Source: Botryllus schlosseri
Taxonomy: Eukaryota; Chordata; Ascidiacea; Stolidobranchia; Styelidae
Direction: 5' to 3'
DNA: 21,608 bases
NCBI GenBank assembly: GCA_000444245.1
Contig: ATSW01012517.1
Coordinates: forward strand, 1 to 21,608
Shown here one piece after another: positions 1-10,700 of this stretch (the stretch's first letter is position 1; the number at the start of each line of letters is the position of its first letter). The notes beneath the pieces are model-generated. The model had not been told where the DNA came from, searched no databases, and saw only the letters and a list, made by a program, of their open reading frames with translations. The position numbers and the translations under genes were made by a program.

Positions 1-1177
1 GGCGTAAGGGAATAAATTTGTGCAATACCTTGTTTACGGAGTTATTGGAAAGCCTAGAACAAGACGGCGTAACATTATAACGCCAGAAAACCAACAGCAG
101 AGCAGATGCTAGGATTTGAGATGTGTACGAATGAGAAAGTTACATTCGAAAAACAAGACTGTCGGATTAATGTGTAGTTCGACGAAAAGCCGCATGCCGT
201 TTTGTTGGCATAGGCCTATTTTTGTACGATGAAGCTGATTGCTGATTAGTTCAGCAATGGAACGTGATGTCTCAACATCAAGAAACTATACAGGATAAAA
301 GAATTTCATCGACTAATGAAACTGTAGCGGAAGGATTAAATTGAATTCCAAGAATTATTATGTAGACTTTATATTACAAGTTCGTGACCACAGCCGTTCC
401 CTACTGCTAATGGGTTTCCTTTTGCTGTCAACGTCAACTCAGAAAACCTGACTTTGTACGCGCAGTAGCACATGCGCCTGACGTAGGCCTACTAAAAATA
501 TAATGTATCTCCCCCTAGTTTACTTTTAGTATATTCTATTGTGCGTGGTATTGACGTTGGCACGAGATTCGTAAATCGAATTGTCGAACACCTAATCTGT
601 AGGCCTAATACGGAAAAACCTCACGATTTCATATTTATAGTCTTCTATCTCCAATACTGGTTTATACTATCGTATTCGAGATTTGGATGCTGCCAGCTAA
701 AGTCAAACCTTTTCTAGTAAACAAACACAAACCCGCTCATGTTTATGTTCAATATCCTGTCCTTTTGGCACATGTCAAGTTGACAACTTCAGTAGGTTAC
801 AAATCTAGATATAGCGGGTGCGTTCAACTCGGTGATAAAAGTGAACGTACACCATAATGTGCTCAAATGCTGTTCTATAGTGCTGCTTTTGTTGCGGCAA
901 AAAGGTTGCTAACTATTGTCTGTGTTTGACACATGATTGCATCAAGACACTGGGCATCGTTGTGACTACAGCGACGGCGATAAGTTATCTGTAATAAATC
1001 AACAGGTAACCTTTTGGTCATGACCTGTCACTGTGGTGACGTCAGTAAGATTGCCAAAGATATTATCTGATTGCATTCGTCGGGTATTGAATGCTGCAGT
1101 GTTCCCGTGAACGTCGATCGAATTCCGAATCAGATGTGTAGATTTCATGATTTTGTGTCTAGTACGAGCTACTAGCT
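1..1177. other. Unassigned upstream non-coding stretch
   Basis: No open frame of useful length, tRNA, or transposon end is recognisable here. TAGGCCTA-type palindromes occur near 211, 484 and 600, a motif also seen elsewhere in the window (14100). The only site I can name is the CRE palindrome at 1037-1044, listed separately. It may hold the promoter and 5' UTR of the candidate exon at 1178, but no TATA box or initiator is clear. Confidence 0.4.
1037..1044. promoter_or_regulatory. CRE palindrome TGACGTCA
   Basis: This is a perfect 8-bp TGACGTCA site, the known binding consensus of CREB/ATF bZIP factors. It lies 133 bp upstream of the ATG of the candidate first exon at 1178, a normal distance for a proximal promoter element. 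The same octamer also occurs by chance inside transposon sequence at about 15434 and 16004, so the match alone is weak evidence of function. Confidence 0.3.
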
Positions 1178-1220
1178 ATGTCCACGATTCCGATGGCGGA
1201 GGCTCCGTCGCATGTAATAG
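1178..1220 (+). CDS. Candidate short first coding exon, 14 codons plus 1 nt
   Basis: The ATG at 1178 has an in-frame stop just upstream (TAG at 1160-1162), so the frame opens here. It reads MSTIPMAEAPSHVI and then meets TAG|GTAAGC at 1221, a near-consensus 5' splice donor. The Kozak context has G at -3 and T at +4, which is only fair. An ATG-GCG-GAG-GCT run inside the exon resembles typical animal N-termini, and a CRE lies 133 bp upstream. No following exon could be found before the transposon block at 1567, so a real gene would need a long first intron. I do not recognise the product, and a chance ATG plus donor is quite possible. Confidence 0.27.
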
Positions 1221-1566
1221 GTAAGCGACGTTCGGGTACCGCACCGTATAATATGCATACGTTTTTTTCTTTATTGGAGCTTGCTATGCAAATATGTTGG
1301 AGCATTACCCGCTATACGAGAAGTGAGCACTGAGCAGTAATAGTTTATTATAGAGTTCATGATCTTCTTTCGATGTATCCTACATCATCATGCTACAAAC
1401 CATAGTGTCAACCTGTTTAAATTCAAGCTACAGTCCGTTTAAAACCAGTTGAGTGTGATTGCTCGGGTGACTTATTTGTAAACAGAATTTGAAGAAATTC
1501 GACAGTACAATTAGCGAAGTTTGACAGTTAATATAATCTAGCACACGGCGAAGTATCATTTCAACA
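1221..1566. other. Unassigned stretch before the nested transposons
   Basis: This would be the start of intron 1 if the exon at 1178-1220 is real. The sequence is AT-rich with a T-run at 1261-1267. No gene, repeat or RNA is visible. Its last eight bases (TTTCAACA, 1559-1566) are the left target duplication of the element that follows. Confidence 0.4.
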
Positions 1567-1882
1567 CAGGGGTTCTCAAACTGTGGTCCACGGATCCCTT
1601 GGGGTCTGTGAACTAGTTTTAGCGCTCCCGTGAAGGGATAATACGTCGTCAAAAAACGACAAAACATATTATTCATTGAGAATGACATCGTGCGTGGGAC
1701 CGTGACTACCTTCCAGTCCAGTGGTTCCCGTCCTTTTTGTCTTCATTCCTCACTTCAGATTTATTCCGAGTCTTCATTCCCCACTACCCAAAACTTATGT
1801 TATTACGGAGCAGCTATTTGCTGACACACAAGTCCAGGGCCGTAACAGCACTTCCCAGCCCCCCCAAAACGTTGGTCCAGGG

Positions 1883-2520
1883 CCCCCCATAGGGTGATAA
1901 ACCGAACGTCTGGGGGGCTTGGCCCCCCAGACCCCCCTCACGCTATACGACGTTTACCGCTACATATCATCTACATTGGGTGCCCGTTTAGTACAGCTTT
2001 TCTCGTCTAATCGCGCGAAGCGCCACAAATTTCTGTCATTCATGGCTGAATCGAGCGATATTATTGGGAATTGCATATATATTGCTATCAATTTTTATCC
2101 TCTCTCTGCTCACGTAATCAGATTAACCAGTAGAGCTGAGTGAGGTGTGCTTGAAAAGGTACGACCCCTCAATAATAAATAAACATCTCCGGGTGTATTG
2201 TGTACCCGTTGGCGGGAACGAAACAGCACTTCGTCTGCCCTCCCCCCCACAATAAAGCTTGAGTCTTGGGCTCCCATAGGGTGATAAACCGACCCCCATC
2301 ACGTTTTTCGCTTTTGCCACGAAATTAAAGATGTACTGTTTAGTGAGCCAGCGCGAAACGCAAAATTTTTCGATATTTCATGATAAAATCGGTCAATAAG
2401 ATCGGGAATCGCATGTATATTGCTATCAATTTGTTATGCTCTCTGCTCACGTAATCAGATTTACCGGTTAGAGCCCGTAAATAATAATTAAACATCTTCG
2501 GGCGGGCGGACCCGTTGGTA
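1883..2520. repeat. Diverged tandem duplication inside the level-3 element
   Basis: Two units line up. Unit 1 starts at 1883 and unit 2 at 2271, both with CATAGGGTGATAAACCGA. Later matched blocks include TATATTGCTATCAATTT near 2080 against TATTGCTATCAATTTG near 2417, and CTCTCTGCTCACGTAATCAG near 2101 against 2440. The final matched block is an AATAAACATC-type segment before a CCCGTTGG motif (2177-2213 and 2485-2518). A third trace, GCGCGAAGCGCGAAAAATTTTT, sits near 2994. The units are clearly diverged, so the duplication looks old. No coding potential is conserved between them. Confidence 0.7.
1908..1932. repeat. Perfect G/C hairpin near the left end of the level-3 element
   Basis: An 11-bp arm (GTCTGGGGGGC) and its exact complement enclose a 3-nt loop. 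Together with a second G/C palindrome at 3100-3116 (six C, AAATT, six G), these hairpins sit just inside the two termini. Subterminal hairpins and short motifs are known transposase-recognition regions in hAT elements. That these have that role is inference. Confidence 0.7.
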
Positions 2521-3669
2521 TGACTTCGTTATACATGATGTTACTTCGTGACCTCCTGTCTGCTATATCAAAAATATAGAATCGCCCAGACGTACTAAAC
2601 TAAAAGATCACACGATTTCGAATTGGTATTTCTTCCCTGGCATATATTCTTTCCCTGTGGGGTGGTATTTGTCTTGTGAGGTTCAGATTGCCAAGTCAGG
2701 AACATTTAGGCGCCAGTCATTTAGGCGTCTGGACAATTAAACCTACATGTATTTCGTATATAAAACGAAGTTTTCGGTCAGCAGAAGGGGAGTCCTTTTC
2801 GGCCAAGGTATTCTCGCTGCCTATCGTTCTGGCACACTTCTTGCAGTCGCATGTTACATGGTCTAAGACTTATGTGTCTTGGTGCGTCGTGGTGAGGTAA
2901 TGGCCAAAGCCAATATGCCCATTTCTATAAATCGTGTGTATTTTTTCTTGGGGGAAGAGTACCCAATATTCCAAATATTTTGCACCTTGAAATCGCGCGA
3001 AGCGCGAAAAATTTTTGAAAAAGTTGCATCAATTTTCAAAAAATACTCTATAATTTATGCTAATTCACGGAATAATTTTGGGCCCCCTTCGAGCTCGGGC
3101 CCCCCAAATTGGGGGGTTTGGGATGCGGCAGTTACGGCCCTGCACAAGACCCGCCAGTACGCAAGACAATCGCCTATAAGTGCAACATAAACCGTATTGT
3201 GAACCGATAGCGGTTACCCTGGAAATTTAGCGAAAACGTTATTTCACGTCATTTAGGTCGTGCTGGATGCGTTTGTTACGCCATCATTGATTTTCCGGAG
3301 TTGAAAATGCGCTTTTGTGAACAGCACGCAATATATATTTCAATACATACATTCCGGAGCAGTTAATTGGTAACGGTAATTGCGCATGTGTTTCCGTAAA
3401 TATGTACACTGTCCTGTATAAAATGTTCAACAAATGCGTCTATTCCCCACCAGAAATCATTGAATTCCCCATCAGTGGGGAATTCCGCACCGGGTGGGAA
3501 CCGCTGTTCTAGTCACTAGTAATCTTATTTTAGGAATGAAATAGCACAAACATAGTTCAGCTTGATGTGATGACCTTCCAGTTATCGACTTCCGAAATTT
3601 TCGGGGTGCGCGGAAGTGACCACAAAATTTTATGGGGTCCGTGATAAAAAAACAGTTTAAGAAACCCTG

Positions 3670-4435
3670 TTTCAACAGGACTTCGGCTCGCAAAAACTTC
3701 AATAGAGCCACGCGTAGCAAGTGTCATATCAAAAAGACACCAGCAAATTTTTTATTCCAATTCTCTGTTTTCATTTCTATATACTATTGTCGTATAATTA
3801 CATTCTGCAAGGGTTGATCTTGACTTTTGAACGACACCAGGTCCACAAAATTTGTTTGAGTTGGTTGAGATTCGGAACCACTGTAAGTCTGCAGGCGTCC
3901 ATACCGTTGGTGAAAGGTTGCCGGCCCTTGAATTGCAGATGTGAAACTTTTATGCAAACACGGAACCGTAACGGGAACTATGTGATTACTTCGTTATCTG
4001 CCTCATAGAAAGATCTATGGCTTGATACTATAGTACGGAGCGAAAATATTATCATTTATGTGCTTTGATAAATATCGCCTTCCCATGGTCAGAGAAGGAG
4101 TATCCGTGAACTTGTTCCGCTCTCATCCGCAAATGCTAATGGAAATGAAAACAGAGATAGTCTGCATGAGTCATTGAGTTGCTTCATTCATACCATAAAC
4201 TCATACGGTAGGATTTCGTCATAGTTAGCAATATTTTCGCTTTCGTCACGAAGCAAATGGGAAAATTGTTGTATCTTCTGCGTGGATCTGACGCGCTCTG
4301 CCTTTTGTGAGTTATCCGCTATTGTGAATGATTCGTCGACGTGATGCAACCCGAAAAGATCGGTGAAATCAGGGCTTTACTTCCACATACGAACCTTCGC
4401 AATTGTATGCCATTTTCTGCTATCACTCCTCGTGA
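3670..4435. other. Unassigned stretch after the nested hAT block
   Basis: Apart from the right target duplication of the level-1 element at its start, I see no exon, RNA, repeat array or transposon terminus. Open frames here (61-95 codons) show no recognisable protein similarity and overlap each other in different frames, as expected of chance frames. Confidence 0.4.
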
Positions 4436-4797
4436 GTAGATCTGGTCACAATGATTCGAGTATAGCGTACCCGACCCTCAATTGTAACGTTTCCAGATGA
4501 GTATAGTGAGTGAAGATTCTTTCGAGTACTAAAACTATACGGCCCATTCCACTGTGAATTATTGTATCAGCGAGAATTATAGTTTCGATACTTTCTTCTC
4601 GCCTTGAAACCATCCCAACATAAAAAAATGAAAACGTAGCAAAAAGCTACACAGGATCAAGGAAGCGCAATTTCTGTAAAATAGTGGCTGCCGTGCAGCA
4701 TTGGCATTAAATGAAATGATATGGTCGAAAAAGACTAAATTATCTTCAATGTATTGGCATTATTTTATTGGTGGTCGCATAAAAGTTACATATTTTC
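4436..4797. mobile_element. Decayed second copy of the 15004-15995 element family
   Basis: Colinear blocks match the element at 15004. CACAATGATTCGAGTA at 4447 matches 15014. CGAGTACTAAAACTATACG at 4525 matches CGAGTACTGAAATTATACG at 15092. Shared blocks GCCTTGAAACC and ATATGGTCGAAAAA / GGTATGGTCGAAAAA follow, then TGGTCGCATAAAAGTTACAT near 4772 against the block at 15381. The left terminus is degraded and the right terminus is not recognisable, so the boundaries are approximate. This copy entirely lacks the inverted 16-bp arrays of the other copy. No target duplication could be found. Confidence 0.72.
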
Positions 4798-7700
4798 ATC
4801 ACGCTCGAAATCTAATAACTATGTACTCTGTACTCAGTTTTGCTCGGCCCTGCCTGCACTCGCGTTGCTAGCAGTGCCGGTATTCCGACAGTCACGTGAG
4901 CCGGCATGATTTCTTTTCCGGCGTTGTTTATCAACAAAGAAAACAATGCTAGAACCCGGATCACTCTCGTCTTAGTGACCTGATCAGCCAGCGGAATGGA
5001 GTACTTACAGGTGTAGCTATAATGGCGCATTTGTGTCGCGATAAGGCGCGATTAAAGGTAATACTTACAGTCGGCAATCCACGTGATAGAGGAGTATACT
5101 GAATATAAAGACACGTATGCCTATAACAGGTATAACATATCTCTTTTCTACATAGCATTCGATGGCATATGCAAGTCGGGGTGGGGTGTGAGTGTGAAGT
5201 CTCTGTTGCGCAATGCCTACAGTACTCTCTCTATCACGCTCCGCGTTTGATTTTCCACCGACCGTAACGGCACCGCCTTTGTGGTCCATGACCTCAAGAT
5301 GTTTAGGTGGTGTTATGTAGCGGCATTTGACATGGCTCAATCCGTTTATTCCCAAGCCTCGTACGTCATACGGCGATAAACGCCGTATCGGTTTTGCGCC
5401 TAGCAGTGTGTACATATTATACAAGCACTGTCGTACATGTAAATGTGTAGCAGGAATTGATCCATAATATTTTTCCAAACAAATATGTCCTACATTGAAC
5501 ATAAGATATATGCGTGCTGACTGCTGATTGTAGTGTCACGTCGGTATTTGTGTGGGTGTATTCCGTTGATGCTGTATCATTAAAAAAATACAGTACTTCG
5601 CAATAGGCACATTAGCACCGGGTGTTGAAAAGGCCAATTTCCCGTAAAAAGTATATCTGCTACATCGGTCGCCTTTCTAAAGCACCTGCGGCAGCTTGTA
5701 AATTTCTCTCGTCTAAATGGTCTGGCGCGTGAAAGCCATTTTAAAGCTGCATTCGTTACCTGTGAATTTTTAAGGCACGCTATTCGGTGGTATTTCGTGA
5801 CCCGGCCTACTCGATGCCGCGCTCATTTCGACTAGTTACCGTTATCAAATTGATTGTACATGCACGCTGTCGGTGTCCACATGATATTACGATGCTATAG
5901 GAATCGGTCGTGTTCGGATGTATGCGGCGTTTTCGTCAATCTTTATTGCAATTTCTATGTAAACGACCCGTCAGACGGCGCCTAATCTCTCGATTTATAA
6001 ATTATATTCTCTCACGATAACGTGAGCTTGTGTGTGAATACTTTGGTTGACCGCTACCTTTGAACTTTTCAAGGCGTTTGTCACGTCACCCGCAGCGTTA
6101 CCGGTCTGGTGGCAGCATCAATGTTTGATGAAAGATAATGAACTTGAATTGGAAGCGGTTAGTCGACGAATATCACTGTTGATAATATCTGTCGCTGCCT
6201 CTCTCTAACAAAAATTCCTGCCAAGGTCAAGTTTGATAGTTCGTGATGTCTAATAAATAGTTGAATATACTTAAAAAAGAATCTGTTAGCAACCAGATGA
6301 GGATAATCTATTCTGTCGATGTTGTCATTCGTGATTTGTCATTTTTCCTGCTTTAAATCCGAATACGTCGCATACTGACTATCACTGTAATGACTGTGGT
6401 AAACCGTGAAGCCGAACTTTTGGATGAATATTGCTCAACTCAGCGTCTGAGTTTACTGACGTTGAGACTAGCGACAATCAATCTTCGGGATCTAAAATTT
6501 ATGCTTATTCAGAAATATTTGTTAACGCTATGATATTTCAATATACTTTTACACGGTCTGTAAACGCGGCATTAAATTTAATACAATCTATATGATGTAA
6601 TATGATAGACATGCCGGCTTTTTCTACTCCATGCGAGATGTTGCTGATTTGATGTTTCGAATTTTTTTTCTGAATAAACCTTGTACCGTGTCTACAGTTT
6701 ACTGGACTGCCTTCAAATATTTTGGACAATGTTTGATACAAATGAGCAGTCGCGCATATGCTGAGGGTTATGCCAGTTTGAAGATGGACGAGGCGTAGCC
6801 TAAAGTATAAATTTCTAACATAACAGGAGTAGGCGTGCATATACAAAAAATGATTCACATATAGAAAAATGATCACAACACAATCACAATAAATTTCGTC
6901 CTGTTAATTTGAAATGCCGCATTTATGCCAACACAGGGAACAGTAGTTTAGCAAACATATTCATGGCGCTTGTCCAGCGCAGACGGAATTCATACATATT
7001 CCATCTTTGTTGCCATTCTGACACTATTGGGCGACGCAATTCTCTTGTGAAACCGTAACAATATCAAGTTTACGAGAAGACGCATGGCGCCTCGGTCGTA
7101 TGACATTTCCAGGCAACAATAAAAATAACGCTGTATATTCACGCTAAAGATAGCTATCGAAGATCAGATGTGGTCCATACGTTTTATTCCAACAAGTGCA
7201 TCGTTTTACGATTACAGAAACTGCCGTCACGTCAATGTCAATAGCTCACAACTGCTATCACAAATTCCATTTTTCACATTGTAAGCACACAAGACATAGG
7301 TATCCATGAGCTTCATCGTTGTTGGGGCCAGAGGCTGAAGTAACTGGATATTTGTACGATATTAGTGATATGTTCGTGACACAGGGGAGTTGGCCCTAAC
7401 GATTTGCCCCTTACGTAACTTTCAATAGTGTCCAATTTCGGCGTCGAGTTATGATACAGATATACTCCTGTTCCAACTCGTATTTTGTTTGCATAATACG
7501 CATTGACTCTCCCGCGACCCACGTAGGATTTTTCCGTCACTCTTTTCGGTTAGCTCTCAAGAAATTATGGATGACACACGGAAATCTATGAGACCACAAA
7601 GTCATATCGAATGTATATATAATTATAAATACATTACGAACAATAGGTTGAAGTCCTACTGCCCGCCCGCGTATAATTGTGGATGTACAACCGACGATAT

Positions 7701-10700
7701 TGAGAAAGTCACAAATTTGTAGTTCCAGTGATTCGCGCCGATTCCGTCATCATTGATTGGCGAAAGATAAGAAATGAAATTAGGATGTGATCGGCGCGGC
7801 ATCTTCATCTGTCAGCGGGTAATGAGAAGTAGCAAAACGCAAAAGGCGAACGTGGGAAGGTTCTGAAACTTACATCACTTACGGAATGAGTTGCAACGGA
7901 CTAGATCTAAATAATCGCGATCACATTGCGACTATCGGAAGTCGTGGTTTCCAGCAGGCTAATAGCTTTACCGCACACACTGTATAATACATATACGGGG
8001 TTAACGGAACTGGCACGCCCAAGCCGTTCAAAACATTACTTATATTTGATGAAATTGTGATAAATGAATGCTTACAAACCGTTGGATATACATTGGACGT
8101 ATTGCCACGCCATTGAAAAGAAATGCACTGACTTGTCATAGCATACATGGGACTGATGGTGCTTGAATATTGTGGTTTCGGGGAGCAGACCTGTCCTAGC
8201 TTGTCCACCCGAAATTTAAATTAGTATCTATATTAGGATACGTGCTCAAGGACTTCAGAGTCCATACCGGAACGCACCAACCCTGAAGAATTGTGTCCGA
8301 CTTAGTATGTGTTGGTTAAAATATCTAATCCACATATAGTATTATGTATTGTATAGATATCGAATAGAATATGCTTGAGTCAGCTAATGATCATCTGAAA
8401 ACTAAACTGGGGCAAGAAACAAATTGATGTAGAATAGAGATGCAATCTTCTCGTAATCCGCCCTACCATATGCACCACGAATTTCAAAGCACGACCTACC
8501 TGACTTTCATAAGCTTGGTATAACCATATTAGTAGCCCACGGTAAACGGGACACGTTCATCTACAATGTTGACTCTTTTACAATATGATTATGGCGCCGC
8601 ATCGAAACCCACGCCGTTTTCTGTGCAGAGCAGACTTGGAAAACTATAATTCATAGTTTCATAATGAGACAAGTAGAGAGAAACGCCGGTAATCTAGTTC
8701 GAATCTATTTTTTAAAATAATATTTTGCTCTAATTCTAATTTTAGTATAAATTGTGAAAATGTTTCAATGCTTTTAATTCCAATCTAATTTCTGGTTTTC
8801 CTGAAAAGGCTGCAGGGGAACTTGATAGTGAGAAACAAACCAAGCTTGCTGTGCAGTGATTTTCCGTTCTCATGTCTATGATAATAAACTCTATTTTAAT
8901 ATGAACTGAATTTGATACAATTTCCATGTTTTCGCGAATTCAGTAATTATGTATTGCATTTCAATTTGGAAAACCTGCAGAGTTATAATTCTAATTCTAA
9001 TTTAAGTTAGTGAAGCTGAAAATTTCAATTTGTACAAGTCCGGTGCAGAGACAGTGTTCACTGTTCACTCTTGTCATATCTCTGTGATGTCGTTTTGCAG
9101 ACAATTTGAGACGCCCCATCGTACAAATCGGTGATTGGTACACAATGTCAATGACTCTACGTTCGTTGAATGAAAGCCGTAATTAACAAACACGTTGTTT
9201 ACAGCTGCACGACTACAATCTGTCAGGCTATGTCACCATCGAGGCGTGATATCATGTTCCTACGAGTGGTGATTAGCCGTAACAAGTGATTGACAGTTCC
9301 ATAGCTGGGAACCTGTCAAAAATCATGATAGAAAGGGTGCCGGCAACACTTGTTATACTGTGATCGCAACTGGCGCTTGATTCGTTTATAGTGGAAAGAT
9401 AAGAATTATTGTTTCGCTCCTATGGGCCCAATGACAGAAAAAATATAACTCAGTCTTGGGGGAATGATATATCTGATTAACCCAGCGGTAATCATTAGCT
9501 TGTTCTCAGGGATGTCGAAATACTTTGACGTGACTGTACAACCCACCACCAGTTCTTATCAATGTGTAGATCTGTGTTACGACGTTTGCGTGGGATAATC
9601 AGTATGCTGTTTCTAGGTATATAATATGGCGATTTTTTCCTTTCGTATGCCATTTATGGAGTTCACGATGTTCGTATATACCTTAATCAACCCAGATCGT
9701 ATGTCCGCGTTTGATATTTGGAATAACTTTTGCTTGATTCATGTGTCCGTGTGGGAGTGAATGGAACATTACCCTAATTTCAGCCAAGTCCTGGGTGACT
9801 ATGAAATCGTTTTCTTGTCTAATGTCAGTAAGATCCGGTATAGGTATTTACCCAAGTCTCATAGTTTTATTCGCTAATGAGTCGCACTTTTCATAGTTAT
9901 GATTGCGGACGCTCCAGCACAAAGCCTTCTCGGCCCCGGTTATCTCCAGAAATTGGATGAATCGGATTAAGTGGGTCAGTACTGGGTTCGGCAACTAGTA
10001 AGCAAGATTTCTGTTCCGTTGGACATTCTCACATTTCCTTGTGAGTAAAATGAAAAGCGATAAGAGTACTTTCATGTCTTCAACAAAATGGTGCGAATAG
10101 TTCACGTGACTTGGGAGAAATTTAGAGCGAAAACTTTCCCATGGTTGCAATATTTGCCGAGAGATTGCAAAGTTTTAAAACAAAATCCAGCCCTCGTTAG
10201 AACATCGTGTTTGCTTCGGACAATCCGCAGTCGTCTTTAATTGTGTTTGCCTGTGTTATTGAGGTATTTGACCAAAATTGAAAGACGTCTCCTATCATTT
10301 TCGAAGCATACATTAATGGACTCTGAACAAATATGACGCGTGACTTAGAAACAATGTTATTTCTTCCTAGCTGTTTGTTGGCAAGATAAGGCAATCACGT
10401 TCCGATACATGAAAAGATGTGATTAAAACGATTGAGCGCAACATTATCACTTTGTAGCGTGTAATTGCTATTCAAATTATTTATCTAAGTTTAGTCTGTA
10501 TGTACGTTAGAAGTCCCACCTCTTTGAATGTAATCTCTGATTGTTTGCTTTTCAAAGGTTTTCGGCCTGTATGCGATGATATTGGTAAAACCACCGGCTT
10601 TTCGAAAGATTTAGGCGGGTTGAGGAGGGCGTTCGACAATGACTAAGTATTTATGTTCTTGTTAATTTAATGATTTATATTTGCTTGCCTCCATTCACTT

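Larger units (their letters stand above)
1835..3142. mobile_element. hAT-like non-autonomous element, nest level 3
   Basis: The terminal inverted repeats begin CAGGGCCGTAAC at both ends, and similarity continues for about 50 bp through a C-rich/G-rich stretch. The flanks CACAAGTC (1827-1834) and CACAAGAC (3143-3150) form an 8-bp target duplication with one mismatch. Several open frames of 65-103 codons lie inside, but none resembles a hAT transposase and all look like chance frames. The interior carries a diverged tandem duplication (listed separately) and G/C-rich hairpins next to both termini. It is the youngest layer of the three-deep nest. Confidence 0.85.
1719..3506. mobile_element. hAT-like non-autonomous element, nest level 2
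   Basis: The left end is CAGTGGTTCCCGTCC and the right end, reverse-complemented, is CAGCGGTTCCCACCC, which are imperfect terminal inverted repeats. The 8-bp flanks are TTCCAGTC (1711-1718) and TTCTAGTC (3507-3514), one mismatch apart, so a decayed hAT target duplication. It inserted about 150 bp inside the level-1 element. Its own sequence, without the level-3 insert, is about 472 bp. Near the ends, runs such as 'cattccccac' and 'ttccccacc' (about 1777 and 3442) mark subterminal similarity between the two arms. There is no coding capacity. Confidence 0.83.
1567..3669. mobile_element. Outermost hAT-like non-autonomous element (nest level 1)
   Basis: The left end reads CAGGGGTTCTCAAACTGTGG and the right end, reverse-complemented, reads CAGGGTTTCTTAAACTGT. 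These are imperfect terminal inverted repeats of the CAGGGGTTCTCAAAC class typical of hAT transposons. The flanks are a perfect 8-bp direct duplication, TTTCAACA, at 1559-1566 and 3670-3677, the target-site length known for the hAT superfamily. Once the nested 1719-3506 insert and its extra target copy are discounted, only about 307 bp belong to this element. It is therefore a short non-autonomous form with no room for a transposase. It is the oldest of the three layers, because the others sit inside it. Confidence 0.88.

Noticed and set aside
5065-5502. Minus-strand open frame of 145 codons, the longest in the window
   Set aside because: It has no recognisable domain, its ends are set by chance stops, and overlapping frames on the same strand look equally plausible. 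In 21 kb, one frame of this length is not remarkable.
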